From Clostridiales bacterium (GTDB lineage: Bacteria > Bacillota > Clostridia > Christensenellales > JAISNN01), in NCBI GenBank assembly GCA_031276195.1, contig JAISNN010000076.1, positions 1-38,534 of the forward strand: DNA of 38,534 nt, written 5' to 3'. The notes under the pieces are model-generated. The model was not told the origin of the DNA. It saw only the letters and a program-made list of their open reading frames with translations, and searched no databases. Position 1 is the first letter of the stretch. Each line of letters begins with the position of its first letter. The position numbers and the translations under genes are program-made. Shown one piece after another: positions 1 to 8,494 of this stretch.

Positions 1-15
1 CCTCACTTTCCTCAT

Positions 16-305
16 ATTCCCCTCCGTGGGAGGGGTCAAGGGGTGGGGCGTAACGTCTGCTTGAAATTTCACTTTTTACGTCAACAACGGCAAAAAACGA
101 AAAGCGACGCATTCGAACGGTATTTCTCTTATTATCCTTATATTCCCCTCCGTGGGAGGGGATCAAAGGGGTGGGGCGAAATGTCTGCTTGAAATTTCAC
201 CTTTTACGTCAACGACGGCAAAAAACGAAAAGCGACGCATTCGAACGGTATTTCTCTTATTATCCTTATATTCCCCTCCGTGGGAGGGGATCAAAGGGGT
301 GGGGC
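16..305. repeat. 126-bp tandem repeat with CCCCTCC-GTG-GGAGGGG hairpin
   Basis: Units begin at about 16, 142 and 270, so the period is 126-128 bp with about 2.3 copies. Each starts with a hairpin whose arms CCCCTCC and GGAGGGG flank a GTG loop, followed by a G-rich stretch ending GGTGGGGCG. The rest of the unit is nearly identical between copies. Short open frames run through it, but they are translations of the repeat and I do not call them genes. Diverged single copies lie at about 808, 2124 and 2172. Confidence 0.9.
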
Positions 306-326
306 GGCCTTACCTTATTACATTAC

Positions 327-572
327 CTATTCAAATTCCACGCTTTTTATTTTTCCTTTGACGCACGCGCTGTCGTGAGAAATGCACGTAATCTTAAAGC
401 CGCCGCCCGACACTTTCAGTTCTCCCTTTTTGAGATAAAAAGTTATCGAATCTCCGCGGAACTCGCCTATTCCCTTATGTCCTTCGACGTACAAACCGCC
501 CTCCGATATAATAATTCTCGTTCCCGACGTTCCGATATCGAGTTTATCCTTAAAATCCTCTAAAAAAACCAT
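327..572 (-). CDS. yqfC: YabP/YqfC-family sporulation protein
   Basis: An 81-residue protein. The pattern is characteristic of the YabP/YqfC family: GLYVEGHKGIGEF, then a strand ending in LKKGELKVSGGGFKI, then a C-terminal KGKIKSVEFE. In Bacillus, YqfC is a mother-cell sporulation protein, usually next to yqfD, ahead of phoH and ybeY. Length is close to the family norm of about 90. The ATG at 572 follows GAGAGGAGAG at good spacing. Downstream it runs straight into the 126-bp repeat, and no yqfD-like frame is present on the 3' side. It supports an endospore-forming ancestry. YabP is a possible alternative name, since the two are similar in sequence. Confidence 0.8.
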   Translation of the reverse strand: MVFLEDFKDKLDIGTSGTRIIISEGGLYVEGHKGIGEFRGDSITFYLKKGELKVSGGGFKITCISHDSACVKGKIKSVEFE

Positions 573-807
573 ACTCTCCTCTCTTTGCGTCGGCGTAATC
601 AGCGGTTAGCGATCGGTGAATTCGTTTAACCGACGACCGCTTTTACAATCCTTTAAATTTCCTTATCGCCGATAAAAGCCCTCAACGAAATATTTTACGT
701 TTTCACGCGTCTTTTTATTCCCGGTACTAAAAGACAAAAAATCCTCCCGCACAAAACCACGATTAAACGAAAATCAAATTCACCCGCAAAAATTCGGCTT
801 CAAAATT

Positions 808-838
808 CCCCTCCGCGGCAGGCTCACGGGGGTAGGGC
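808..838. repeat. Diverged copy of the CCCCTCC hairpin repeat
   Basis: The stretch beginning TTCCCCTCCGCGG and ending GGTAGGGCGG has the same start and G-rich tail as the units at 16-305. The hairpin arms are degraded. Confidence 0.6.
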
Positions 839-910
839 GGCGCGCTGACCGTCTTTTTTCCCCTCTCGCAAAAAATTTTAAAATTTTAGTAACTTTTTTT
901 AAAATACGTA

Positions 911-939
911 TTGACAAGCGGTCGATTATACTATATAAT
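911..939 (+). promoter_or_regulatory. Sigma-A-type promoter for the gene at 1021
   Basis: TTGACA at 911-916 and TATAAT at 934-939 are separated by exactly 17 bp. Both hexamers match the consensus fully. The predicted start near 946 gives a leader of about 75 nt. Confidence 0.85.
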
Positions 940-952
940 GTATATTAGATAT

Positions 953-966
953 GAGAATACGTTCTC
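953..966. promoter_or_regulatory. Inverted repeat GAGAA-N4-TTCTC near the start site
   Basis: GAGAATACGTTCTC has 5-bp arms around TACG and lies about 14 bp after the -10 box. This is a normal position for a repressor operator. It only loosely resembles a LexA box, so no regulator is proposed. Confidence 0.4.
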
Positions 967-1020
967 AATATTAACTTTCGGCAAATTTAATGCCGGAAAT
1001 AAACGGGTAAAGGAGTTTTT

Positions 1021-2076
1021 ATGGATCACCTTTATATTAAAGATCAAACGCAGTTGGACGTCGAAAACAGCAAACCCCAATTCATAATCGGGCATCTTTA
1101 CATCCTCGCCGCGCTCGTCGTGGCGGCCGGCGGAGGAGCCTTGCTTTGGTTGTTGTTCGGCGCGTTGGATTTTCAAGCCCTCTACGGCGTTTCCGAGGCC
1201 GCGATTGCGGCGACGGGCGGAGGAGTTTTGCTTTTTGAAACGGTCGCGATAGTGATCGTCGCGTTCCTCATTGTGTTTTTCTTTATTTTGACGCCTATAC
1301 GCGTCGTCCTTTTCGGAATCAGTTACAAATTTCCTTTGACCCTCTCCTACCGCGGCTACCACCGCAACGACAGCCACAACGCGTCGAAACACGTCGTCTA
1401 CGGCTTTTCGATGACGGGTTCAAAGTTGATAAAAATCGTTCTTTGCCCCTTGATCACGGGTGTGATATCATTTGCTCCCCTCGTTTTATTCGCCGTGCTT
1501 TTGCAGCTTGCTCCTATGCTGGGCGGGCTTTTGGGAATCCCCGCGCTGGGGACTATAATGTTGGTTTTAGTGATTATCGCTTTGCTCTACGCTTTGTTTA
1601 TGAGCCTTAAATTCTCTATGATCCCCTTTTATATCGCCGACGACGCCGACAACACTATGGGCGTTTGGGTTACGGTTAAGGCAAGCTGGCACGCTATGAG
1701 TTTCGCGAACATCGGAGATTACATAAAGGTCAACGTAAAAAATTGGCTTATCGCTTTGGCGGTTTTCGTTCCCGCGATCGTAGGAGTGCTTTTCCTCCTC
1801 TCCGCCGCCTTGAACGACCCGAATATTATCGCGGCGGTCAGTCTCGACAGTCTGTCGAGCGTTACGGATCTTATAGGTTTGGAACTGCCCGCGGGCTTCG
1901 GACTTCTCCCCTCTTTCCCGAACTTCGGAGTGAACCTCGTCGCCGGCGGAATTATCGGCGGAGCGGGCGCGCTTGTTTCGTATGTCTTGTACGTTGTTCT
2001 GATTAAACTCAAAATAAACACCGCCTCCGCGAATTTTTACAGCGAAATAAAAGACGAATACGAAATAATCAACTAA
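1021..2076 (+). CDS. Multi-pass membrane protein, DUF975-like
   Basis: A 351-residue, very hydrophobic protein with about six membrane segments (roughly residues 25-50, 60-95, 135-165, 175-200, 235-265 and 300-330). It has no signal peptide and no catalytic motif that I recognise. The stretch SMIPFYIADDADNTMGVWV, the following segment and the C-terminal ANFYSEIKDE resemble the DUF975 integral-membrane family, whose function is unknown; this link is weak and made from memory. The start has a clear AAAGGAG at 1009-1015. The gene has its own near-consensus promoter and a terminator-like hairpin at 2237-2270, so it is probably monocistronic. Confidence 0.75.
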   Translation: MDHLYIKDQTQLDVENSKPQFIIGHLYILAALVVAAGGGALLWLLFGALDFQALYGVSEAAIAATGGGVLLFETVAIVIVAFLIVFFFILTPIRVVLFGISYKFPLTLSYRGYHRNDSHNASKHVVYGFSMTGSKLIKIVLCPLITGVISFAPLVLFAVLLQLAPMLGGLLGIPALGTIMLVLVIIALLYALFMSLKFSMIPFYIADDADNTMGVWVTVKASWHAMSFANIGDYIKVNVKNWLIALAVFVPAIVGVLFLLSAALNDPNIIAAVSLDSLSSVTDLIGLELPAGFGLLPSFPNFGVNLVAGGIIGGAGALVSYVLYVVLIKLKINTASANFYSEIKDEYEIIN

Positions 2077-2123
2077 TAACACTCAACCGACACGGAAATA
2101 ACCGTCTAAGAATACCTTTACTT

Positions 2124-2212
2124 ATATTCCCCTTTCGCGGATCAAAGGAACGGGGCGGTTTCTTCTCTCTTCCTAAATTCCCCTCAGTGGGAGGGGTGTA
2201 GGGGTGTGGCGT
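2124..2212. repeat. Two further CCCCTCC-type repeat copies
   Basis: Copies near 2124-2157 (degraded arms, tail GGGGCGG) and 2172-2212 (arms CCCCTC and GAGGGG around AGTGG, tail GGTGTGGCG) lie just after the membrane-protein gene. They belong to the family at 16-305. Confidence 0.65.
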
Positions 2213-2236
2213 CCGATAAAGTTTAAAAAAATACAC

Positions 2237-2275
2237 AAACGGCAAATACGCTAATATCGTTTTGCCGTTTTAGTA
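2237..2275 (+). terminator. Probable terminator of the gene at 1021-2076
   Basis: A perfect 10-bp inverted repeat, AAACGGCAAA at 2237-2246 and TTTGCCGTTT at 2261-2270, with a 14-nt loop. The following tract is only moderately T-rich, so efficiency is uncertain. Confidence 0.6.
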
Positions 2276-2344
2276 TATTTTGGGCATTAAGTAGCCGTAT
2301 ATTTAGAATTTCTATTGATGAATAAAAAATTAAGGAGCGTAGAA

Positions 2345-3430
2345 ATGAGTTTTTTCTCAAACAAAAAGGAAAATTCTTTCAATCCGAAAACCCAAAACCG
2401 CGTCGCCCTTGTCGACAATGTAAAAGGGCTTCTCGTCGTCATCTTTTTGCTGTCGCAGTTAATGATTCAGATAAACGGGACGGTAGGCGGAAACACCCTA
2501 AAAACCGCTTTGAACTTCCCCGTATGGTTTTGGCACGGCGCGGACGTGTCGGACGTACCGTTTTGGAATTTTTTCGGCTTTTCGTTCTTGGATTTGGGGC
2601 CGATATCGTTTTTTTACGTAATCGCCGTCGTGATGTTTTTTTCCTTTGAAAAACGCCTCTCCGTCGAAAAAAAGTCCGCCGTGCTGAGAAGATTTTTTAT
2701 GCGGAACGGCACGATCGTCGGTCTGTTTTTGCCGCTCAACATAATCGCGAGTATGTTTTTGGTTCGCGCTGGCGGTTTGTCCTCGTCGTGGAATTGGGGT
2801 ACGATCCCGAGCATAGGGTTTACGGGTTTGATTTTGACGCCCTTTGTCGCCGTCGGGCTTATACGCCGTCATTGGTGGGCAAAGACCGCCGCGGGCGCGG
2901 GCGTTTTGCTGTTCTATTACTATTGTTTTGATTTTATCCGCGCCTTCGACGGAACGGAGGGCGGGCCGGCGGCTTGTATCGGCTATGCCGCCGTGGTTTT
3001 GCTTGCGGGCGCGTTGGGCGACCTTCAAAGAAAGGGTACGCTTTGGTATGCCTTAGGTTCCGTCGTTCTGTTCCTTTTCGGCGTATGGCTGAAAAGTCCG
3101 AACGTTTGGGGGGCGGCGGTATACGACGACTACAACGCGACGTATATGATCCTTGCCTTAAATCTCGTCAACGCTTTCTACTTCGTGTTTTACATAATCG
3201 ACAAACTTCTCTTGAAGGGCAGATCCATACCCGTTCTCGCCGCTATGGGGCGCAATATTTTGCTGTATTTCATATTGACGGGCTGCGTCATCAATCCGCT
3301 GATAAGCATACTCCCCTTTTTCAAAAGCATTACCCCTCCGACACTATTCCTGACGCAAGGCATTTGCCTGCTCCTCTATATCGCGCTGGCAGTCTTTCTG
3401 GAAAAAAAGAAAATCGTCTTCAAACTTTAA
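2345..3430 (+). CDS. Membrane protein, possible DUF5009/HGSNAT-like acyltransferase relative
   Basis: A 361-residue integral membrane protein with about ten hydrophobic segments. Near the N-terminus RVALVDNVKGLLVVIFLLSQ resembles the 'R..SlDvlRG' opening of the DUF5009/DUF1624 family (relatives of heparan-alpha-glucosaminide acetyltransferase). LGPISFFYVIAVVMFFSFEKR and the later MGRNILLYFILTG fit the same layout. No active-site residue could be confirmed, so the assignment is to a fold only. I chose the ATG at 2345 because AAGGAG at 2332-2337 sits seven bases before it; a TTG/ATG pair 27-30 bases upstream lacks such a site. It is followed by a strong hairpin terminator at 3604-3633. Confidence 0.65.
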   Translation: MSFFSNKKENSFNPKTQNRVALVDNVKGLLVVIFLLSQLMIQINGTVGGNTLKTALNFPVWFWHGADVSDVPFWNFFGFSFLDLGPISFFYVIAVVMFFSFEKRLSVEKKSAVLRRFFMRNGTIVGLFLPLNIIASMFLVRAGGLSSSWNWGTIPSIGFTGLILTPFVAVGLIRRHWWAKTAAGAGVLLFYYYCFDFIRAFDGTEGGPAACIGYAAVVLLAGALGDLQRKGTLWYALGSVVLFLFGVWLKSPNVWGAAVYDDYNATYMILALNLVNAFYFVFYIIDKLLLKGRSIPVLAAMGRNILLYFILTGCVINPLISILPFFKSITPPTLFLTQGICLLLYIALAVFLEKKKIVFKL

Positions 3431-3988
3431 CGCGAACCCTTTTGCAAACCCGCGGCTTTATAGTAATATCACGGCATTACGTTATTAAATTTTTACGTTA
3501 TTTCATTATTTCATCGTTGCGTTTTACGTTATTGCGTCATTACATTTTTACATTTTACGCTATTACATTTTACGCCATTACGGCATTATATAATGAACAA
3601 AACAAAAACGGTTGCAAAAAAACAACCGTTTTTCAATTCTTAAAAATTCCCTTCCGCGCCGTGAACCTAAATTACTCAACTCTCGGACATAAATTGAAAA
3701 TTTTCATTCGGAAAGTTTTTATGCGGACGCAATGTAATTTATTTCTTTTTAAGGATATCTATTACCTTATTATTATAATTCATTTTATGGTAATTTGCAA
3801 CACTTTTATTTCAATTCTTTTAAATTTTTCATATTTTTTTCTTTAACGGTAAAATTTATTCTAAAAAATACCGTTTTACTTCCAATATTTCCAATTTACG
3901 TTTTGAATATTTAAAGAACGGTCATATGTGAAAAACGTAAAAAGCCTCATACGGTATACGGATTAAAAGTTTAACCGGCATATTTGTT
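3431..3988. other. Gap with degenerate TTACGTTATT-type repeat
   Basis: There is no convincing gene in this 558-bp gap. About 3470-3600 is a low-complexity run of loosely repeated cattac/ttacgttatt words. It is followed by the terminator at 3604-3633. A 19-bp word, TATACGGATTAAAAGTTTA at 3955-3973, recurs exactly at 19110-19128, also just 3' of a minus-strand gene. Confidence 0.6.
3604..3633 (+). terminator. Intrinsic terminator
   Basis: An 11-bp perfect stem, AAAAACGGTTG (3604-3614) and CAACCGTTTTT (3623-3633), with an 8-nt loop. A and T tracts flank both sides, so it could work in both directions. It lies 3' of the gene at 2345 and beyond the 3' end of the broken gene at 3989. Confidence 0.85.
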
Positions 3989-4617
3989 TTACTTGTCCTT
4001 CTTTCCGAACGTTTCAAACAATGTTTGCTTAGACAGTTTAGCGGCTTCCGGCGGTCTGACCTCAAAGTTCATAAATATATCTTCTCTAAACAGAAACTTT
4101 TCAAACTTTTTAAAGTCTACAATCCCGCTTCCGACGCTTTGGTGTCCTCCGTATTGCGGATTGACGTCGTGAATGTGAATTTCACGTATACGCTCCCCTC
4201 TTTCCGTCATATATTCATAATCTTTTTGTATAATTTCAAAATTTTTGTTATACAATTTTGCTATATCGAGCGTAAGATATAAATTTCCGTTTTCCCTAAA
4301 AATTCGGTCAAAAACATTCATAACCACTGCATTTAAAGCATAATTTTCAAAGCAAATCAAGGTTTTTTGCGTGCGATTTATGAGTTCTTCGATGTTTTCG
4401 TACAAAACCTCCCCGTAATATTTCGCGAATCTAACCGAAAACCCGTCCTCCGCGCAATTTGTTTTTTGAATTGCGGAAAATTTCCCGCATGAAAAGTTAT
4501 ATGCCTGGCATCCAATTCATTTGCCTTATCGACGATCATCAAAAACTGTTCCAAATTTCCTTTTCGTAATAATTCTTTTCGTATACCGCATGATATCCCG
4601 TTTTCATAGTGTTCCCC
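3989..4617 (-). pseudogene. Broken sugar-phosphate isomerase/epimerase (TIM-barrel)
   Basis: The part at 3989-4460 encodes a C-terminal half typical of xylose-isomerase-like TIM barrels. It contains LICFENYA, LTLDIAKLY, IREIHIHDVNPQYGGHQSVGSG and a final NFEVRP. The preceding segment, 4480-4617, is readable only in another frame: ISCGIRKELL, then NLEQFLMIVDKANELDARHI and TFHAGNFPQFKK. The two frames join if one A/T is restored to the six-base homopolymer at 4462-4467. No family-like N-terminus or start with a ribosome binding site precedes 4617, so the 5' end is missing as well. It is probably a decaying gene. An indel from assembly could explain the frameshift but not the missing start. Confidence 0.7.
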
Positions 4618-4907
4618 GCGTTTTTTGTTTTTTGCTTTTTTAAAAGAATGCGGATGAAAACCTTAAAAAAGATTTTCGGATTTGAAAGCGGAACGGCGTT
4701 AGCGAATATACACACAAAACCGCAGTTTTATCCATCAAAAATAATGCTCCGAAATCCTCCTCCGCATGATGCGGATATAAATGTATGTCTTTCGGCGTCC
4801 GCTCTCACGACTGAAAACCGGAATTCTAATTCTCGCGATGCGGATACGGTAAGCGCGGCAATCGTTTCGGAAATTTTTATAATACTCACCGACCGACGAC
4901 CGCTAAA

Positions 4908-6602
4908 TCAACATTCTATTTTTTCAAACAAACCGTCGACTTTCTCAAACTTTTTCATTCCGAAAAGGACAAAAATCAACGCGGCGACGAGATAAGTAAC
5001 CGTCCAAAAGACTGCATACGCGGCGGTTTCATTAAAAAGTCCCGCGCCGCTAAGTCCCATCATCACCATTCCGACAATCATAACGAACATACCCGCGCCC
5101 CCCGCGATCATCATCGGCAGAGCGGCGTAAGTGTTGTTTTTCAACGCTTCTTGAACGTTGCTCCAATTTAATTTCGGACGCCTTAAATCTCTCGTCATTC
5201 CGAATTTGTTCAGCGAATATGCGGCGATTCCCGTCGCGCCGCACATCAAGAGCGAATGCGCCGCCGCCGCGACGGGATTTCCGCCGTTCATGACCAGCGT
5301 AACGGCAAGCGCGATTGCCGAAACCGCGATTCCCGCGACGGAGACCATAGACGCGAATTTCAGTTTCGCGGCAAAGACGGCTTCATACGGCACGGGCAGA
5401 TATTTATTCATATAAAAATGCTTTCCCTCTCTCGTGAACGCCGCGTGCGCTGTGTAGTTTCCGCCGCAGATCATCGTCAAAATCATCATCATCGACGTCG
5501 AAAGGGTGATAAAATCGCCCGGCATCCCGCTCTCCGCGCCGCCGAACATAACGCCGTAAAAAACTATTATAATAGGCGTTACGACGACGCTCATAAAAGA
5601 CTGCACCGCAAAGCCCGTGTCGCGGCTCAACATTTTAATTTCTTTCAAAATCAGTTCCCTCTCCAAACCGCCGTTTACCCTTTCCAAATCGACCTTTTTC
5701 TCCGTCCGTTTTCCCGAATCCAGCTGACCGCGGACGCTCCTCGCGTACATTTTAGAACCCGTAAAATACGCGGCGAACGCAAGCGCGGCGGTCGACAAAA
5801 CGAAATATAGAAGGCTCAAAATTTCACCGTTAAATATCAAAAAATCGGCGAGAAACTTGACGGGATAAAAATATTTTCCGAGCGCGGTCATGCTTGTCAA
5901 AAGATCGGTTATAATCCGTATCCCGTCCTCCGAATCCGAAGGCGTACCCGTCATAGTCGAATTAAAAGCGTAAATCCCGATAAAATACACGGAAAAAAAG
6001 CCCGCGAAAAGCAGCAGCGCGCCCACCAAAGAAAGAACGGATTTGTTCCTGAAAAAGGACACGACGTACATAATCGGAAAGGACAGCAGAGCGATTAAAA
6101 ACAGCGGAAGCATAGGCAGAACCGCCGTCGTAACGGGGATCATAACGAAATATAAGACGGATATTTTCATTCCGCCGAGGCTCGCGCCGACTCCGAACGC
6201 CGTCATAAGCGGAACGCACACGGCGGCCGCCGTCGCCGCCTCCGAAACGTACACCGCCGCCATTTTAGCCAAAAAAAGTTTGACGGGCTTGACGGGCAAG
6301 GTCAGCAAAAATTCCGCGTCCTTGTTAAAAAACACGACTTGAAGAAAGGCGGTAAGTCCGAAAAAAAACACGACCAATACCGCCAGCCCGAGAATGGTGC
6401 CGAGCAAGTCCGCGCCGATATCGAGACCGTTTAGGGCGATGTAATATCCCGCGCCGCCCACCGCCAAAGCAAAGAGAACGACAAGCGGCGCGAAACCGAT
6501 CGTCATACCCAAATACATAGCCAGCCTTTGCTTCTTTTGATCTTTGTCTATGCGGTACGCGCCCGTCAAAAACACGCGTACCAAGGCTTTAAATTCCGCC
6601 AT
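4908..6602 (-). CDS. ABC-2-type transporter permease, large subunit
   Basis: A 564-residue protein with about twelve to fourteen membrane segments. It starts with a soluble stretch (MAEFKALVRVFLTGAYRIDK), then hydrophobic segments from about residue 30. The stretch FFNKDAEFLLTLPVKPVKLFLAKM is the coupling-helix-like motif common in bacitracin- or lantibiotic-type and other ABC-2 exporters ('...DL.fLlSlPi....i..aK'). A second block of membrane segments follows a hydrophilic loop near residues 285-315. A strong GGAGGT precedes the ATG. The ATPase gene lies upstream in the same direction (6908-7636), and together they should form an export complex. The substrate is unknown. The 305-bp gap between the two contains three palindromic elements, unusual inside an operon. 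Confidence 0.85.
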   Translation of the reverse strand: MAEFKALVRVFLTGAYRIDKDQKKQRLAMYLGMTIGFAPLVVLFALAVGGAGYYIALNGLDIGADLLGTILGLAVLVVFFFGLTAFLQVVFFNKDAEFLLTLPVKPVKLFLAKMAAVYVSEAATAAAVCVPLMTAFGVGASLGGMKISVLYFVMIPVTTAVLPMLPLFLIALLSFPIMYVVSFFRNKSVLSLVGALLLFAGFFSVYFIGIYAFNSTMTGTPSDSEDGIRIITDLLTSMTALGKYFYPVKFLADFLIFNGEILSLLYFVLSTAALAFAAYFTGSKMYARSVRGQLDSGKRTEKKVDLERVNGGLERELILKEIKMLSRDTGFAVQSFMSVVVTPIIIVFYGVMFGGAESGMPGDFITLSTSMMMILTMICGGNYTAHAAFTREGKHFYMNKYLPVPYEAVFAAKLKFASMVSVAGIAVSAIALAVTLVMNGGNPVAAAAHSLLMCGATGIAAYSLNKFGMTRDLRRPKLNWSNVQEALKNNTYAALPMMIAGGAGMFVMIVGMVMMGLSGAGLFNETAAYAVFWTVTYLVAALIFVLFGMKKFEKVDGLFEKIEC

Positions 6603-6678
6603 TTAACAAAACACCTCCGATTGTTCTTAAAACCCGTATTTAACGTTCTAAATAAAATCCGAAAAATCCGTGTTTTTT

Positions 6679-6845
6679 CGCGGTACAGAACCGCGTTTTT
6701 TGCTATATCAAGTATTATAAAATTTGTCTTTTTTTCGCGGTACAGAACCGCGTTTTTTCTTAATATCAAGTATTATAAAATTTGCCTTATTTTTGCGTCG
6801 TTCTGTATTATAAAATTTGTCTTTTTTTCGCGGTATAGAACCGCG
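6679..6845. repeat. Three palindromic elements inside the ABC operon
   Basis: Near-identical 17-bp palindromes of type CGCGGTACAGAACCGCG lie at 6679-6695, 6736-6752 and 6829-6845. Each is embedded in a longer repeated unit containing TATTATAAAATTTG. Poly-T flanks occur on the plus strand. Read on that strand each looks like an intrinsic terminator, but the genes here are on the minus strand, so the sense RNA carries A-tracts instead. This fills most of the gap 6603-6907; no gene is present. Confidence 0.9.
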
Positions 6846-6907
6846 TTTTTTCTTATATCAAGTATTATAAAAATTTGCCTTATTTTCACAAAACTACAAA
6901 AAACTTT

Positions 6908-7636
6908 CTATCTGCCGTCTCCCGTAACCGATAAAAAGTATTCTTCCAAACTCCTGTCGCTCTGTTTTTCCTTCAATTCCGCCATAGTCGTATTGACCGC
7001 CAGCCTGCCTTTATTTATAATCGCGATTCTGTCGCACAATTTTTCGGCGACGTCGAGGACATGCGATGAGAAAAAGACGATTTTCCCGTTGACGCAATAT
7101 TCCCTCATAAGTTTTTTCAAATCGAACACCGATTGAGGATCGAGTCCCGTCATCGGCTCATCCAGAACCCACAGTTTCGGCTCGTGGATAATCGCGCCCA
7201 TAATGCAAATTTTTTGCCGCATACCGTGCGAATATTTTTTTATCTGCTTGCCCAAGTCGTCCGAAAGGTTAAAGAGCGCGCCGTATTTTTCGATTCGTTT
7301 TTTTCTCGCGCCGTCGTCCACGCCGTAGACCGTACTCATAAAATTGAGGTATTCTATCCCGGTCAATTTGTCGTATACGACGTTATTGTCGGGTACGAAG
7401 CCTATGATTTTTTTCGCCTCTATACTCTCTTTTTTCAAATCGAATCCGAATATTTTGACGTTCCCCGTCTCGAAAGGTAAAATACCGATCATAGACTTAA
7501 TCGTCGTCGATTTTCCCGCGCCGTTCGGACCCAAAAAGCCGAAAATCTCGCCGGGCGAAACCGTCAAACTGAGATCATCGACCGCCTTGACCGCGCCCCC
7601 CGCATATGTTTTCGTCAAGTTTTTAATTTCAAGCAT
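6908..7636 (-). CDS. ABC transporter ATP-binding protein
   Basis: A 242-residue ATPase. The Walker A motif is GPNGAGKST, the signature is YSHGMRQKI (a common LSGGQ variant in exporters), Walker B is LWVLDEPMTGLDP and the switch histidine is in FFSSHVL. The reading frame stays open for another 56 codons upstream, but those codons only translate the palindromic repeats. The ATG at 7636 begins MLEIKNLTKTY, as the family does, and has AAGGAG seven bases before it. It supplies energy to the permease at 4908-6602. The short length and the single nucleotide-binding domain fit an ABC-2 efflux system. Confidence 0.93.
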   Translation of the reverse strand: MLEIKNLTKTYAGGAVKAVDDLSLTVSPGEIFGFLGPNGAGKSTTIKSMIGILPFETGNVKIFGFDLKKESIEAKKIIGFVPDNNVVYDKLTGIEYLNFMSTVYGVDDGARKKRIEKYGALFNLSDDLGKQIKKYSHGMRQKICIMGAIIHEPKLWVLDEPMTGLDPQSVFDLKKLMREYCVNGKIVFFSSHVLDVAEKLCDRIAIINKGRLAVNTTMAELKEKQSDRSLEEYFLSVTGDGR

Positions 7637-7680
7637 ACCCATTCTCCTTGATATTTTTTGATAACCGTATAACGATTTTT

Positions 7681-7829
7681 CGCGGTATAGTACCGCGTTT
7701 TTTTCAATGATATTGATTTTTTTATAACTGCATACATCGATTTTTCGCGGTATAGTACCGCGTTTTTTTTCAATGGTATTGATTTTTTTTATAACTGTAT
7801 ACATCGATTTTTCGCGGTATAGTACCGCG
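7681..7829. repeat. Three CGCGGTATAGTACCGCG palindromes upstream of the ATPase gene
   Basis: Exact copies at 7681-7697, 7746-7762 and 7813-7829 (spacing 65 and 67 bp), each followed by TTTTTT on the plus strand. The intervening sequence, including ATAACTG/TATACATCGATT, is repeated too. They occupy the leader of the ABC operon on the sense strand. Confidence 0.95.
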
Positions 7830-7924
7830 TTTTTTAATAGGTTTTAACGGCGCGTATCCCGTCTTTTTTTATAAAATTTTAAGCCGCTTTTACGCTTTTT
7901 AAACCGCTAATATATTCCGTTTTT

Positions 7925-8064
7925 CATAGTATTCTATGTTTTCGTACCGCGCATTCATAGTATTCTACTTTCGCGCAATGCGTTTTTTGTAGTATTCTAT
8001 TTTCCCGCGTACGGTTTTTCATAGTATTCTAATTTTTTTGTATCTATTTCTTCATAGTATTCCA
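7925..8064. repeat. TAGTATTCTA repeat cluster 1
   Basis: Five copies of CATAGTATTCTA or close variants lie at about 7925, 7956, 7989, 8020 and 8053, a period near 32 bp. The sequence between copies is T-rich. Related clusters occur at 22202-22415 and 37266-37570. The rest of the gap up to 8268 is AT-rich with nothing else recognised. Confidence 0.85.
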
Positions 8065-8268
8065 TTTTTACTTTTCACGGTATTTTAGATCGGTTATTCC
8101 ATATTTTTTTATTTCTTTTATCATTATACCATATAAAATGCTTTATATCAAGAAAAAATAAATATTTTATACTATTCAACCGAAAAAATGCCGCGCAAAT
8201 AGGAGTTTTGAAAGCGGAATATTATCTTTTTTCTTTTTTATCCGTCAAATCAAAAAAAAATTACTCCG

Positions 8269-8457
8269 TCAATCCGCTTTTCCGTCCCCGGCATCCATTT
8301 CCGTTTCGGTTCTCCTTCTCTTTTTCACCGCTTGCGACAGCATAAATTCGATCTGTCCGTTCAGCGAACGGAATTCGTCCGCCGCGATACGCGAAAGTTC
8401 GGCATAGAGCGGCGCGGAAATTCTCAAAGGTATTTGTTTTTTCTCGCTTTCGTCCAT
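8269..8457 (-). CDS. Arc-type ribbon-helix-helix DNA-binding protein
   Basis: A 62-residue protein. Residues 6-47 (KKQIPLRISAPLYAELSRI, then AADEFRSLNGQIEFMLSQAV) form the strand-helix-helix layout of the Arc/MetJ class: alternating strand residues PLRIS, a first helix ending at the DEFRS turn, and the conserved NGQIE start of helix B. Such proteins dimerise and bind short palindromes in the major groove. An ideal AAGGAGG lies before the ATG at 8457. It follows the SPFH gene by 120 bp on the same strand, probably in the same transcript. Two 8-bp palindromes at that transcript's promoter are plausible binding sites. Autoregulation is inferred. Confidence 0.85.
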   Translation of the reverse strand: MDESEKKQIPLRISAPLYAELSRIAADEFRSLNGQIEFMLSQAVKKRRRTETEMDAGDGKAD

Positions 8458-8494
8458 ACCGAACCTCCTTGTGTATTCATATAACGACTATAAC

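Larger units (their letters stand above)
573..1020. other. Gap between yqfC-like gene and membrane-protein gene
   Basis: This 448-bp gap holds no convincing gene. It contains a diverged copy of the CCCCTCC repeat near 808-838 and the promoter and inverted repeat for the gene at 1021, annotated separately. The two flanking genes are divergent, so the yqfC-like gene must also have a promoter here, but I could not identify it. Confidence 0.6.

Noticed and set aside
953-966. LexA (SOS) box
   Set aside because: GAGAATACGTTCTC lacks the CGAAC/GTTCG ends of the Gram-positive LexA box, and the downstream gene is not an SOS gene.
7637-7804. N-terminal extension of the ABC ATPase by 56 residues
   Set aside because: The extension translates two palindromes and their flanks. 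The family start and ribosome binding site are at 7636.
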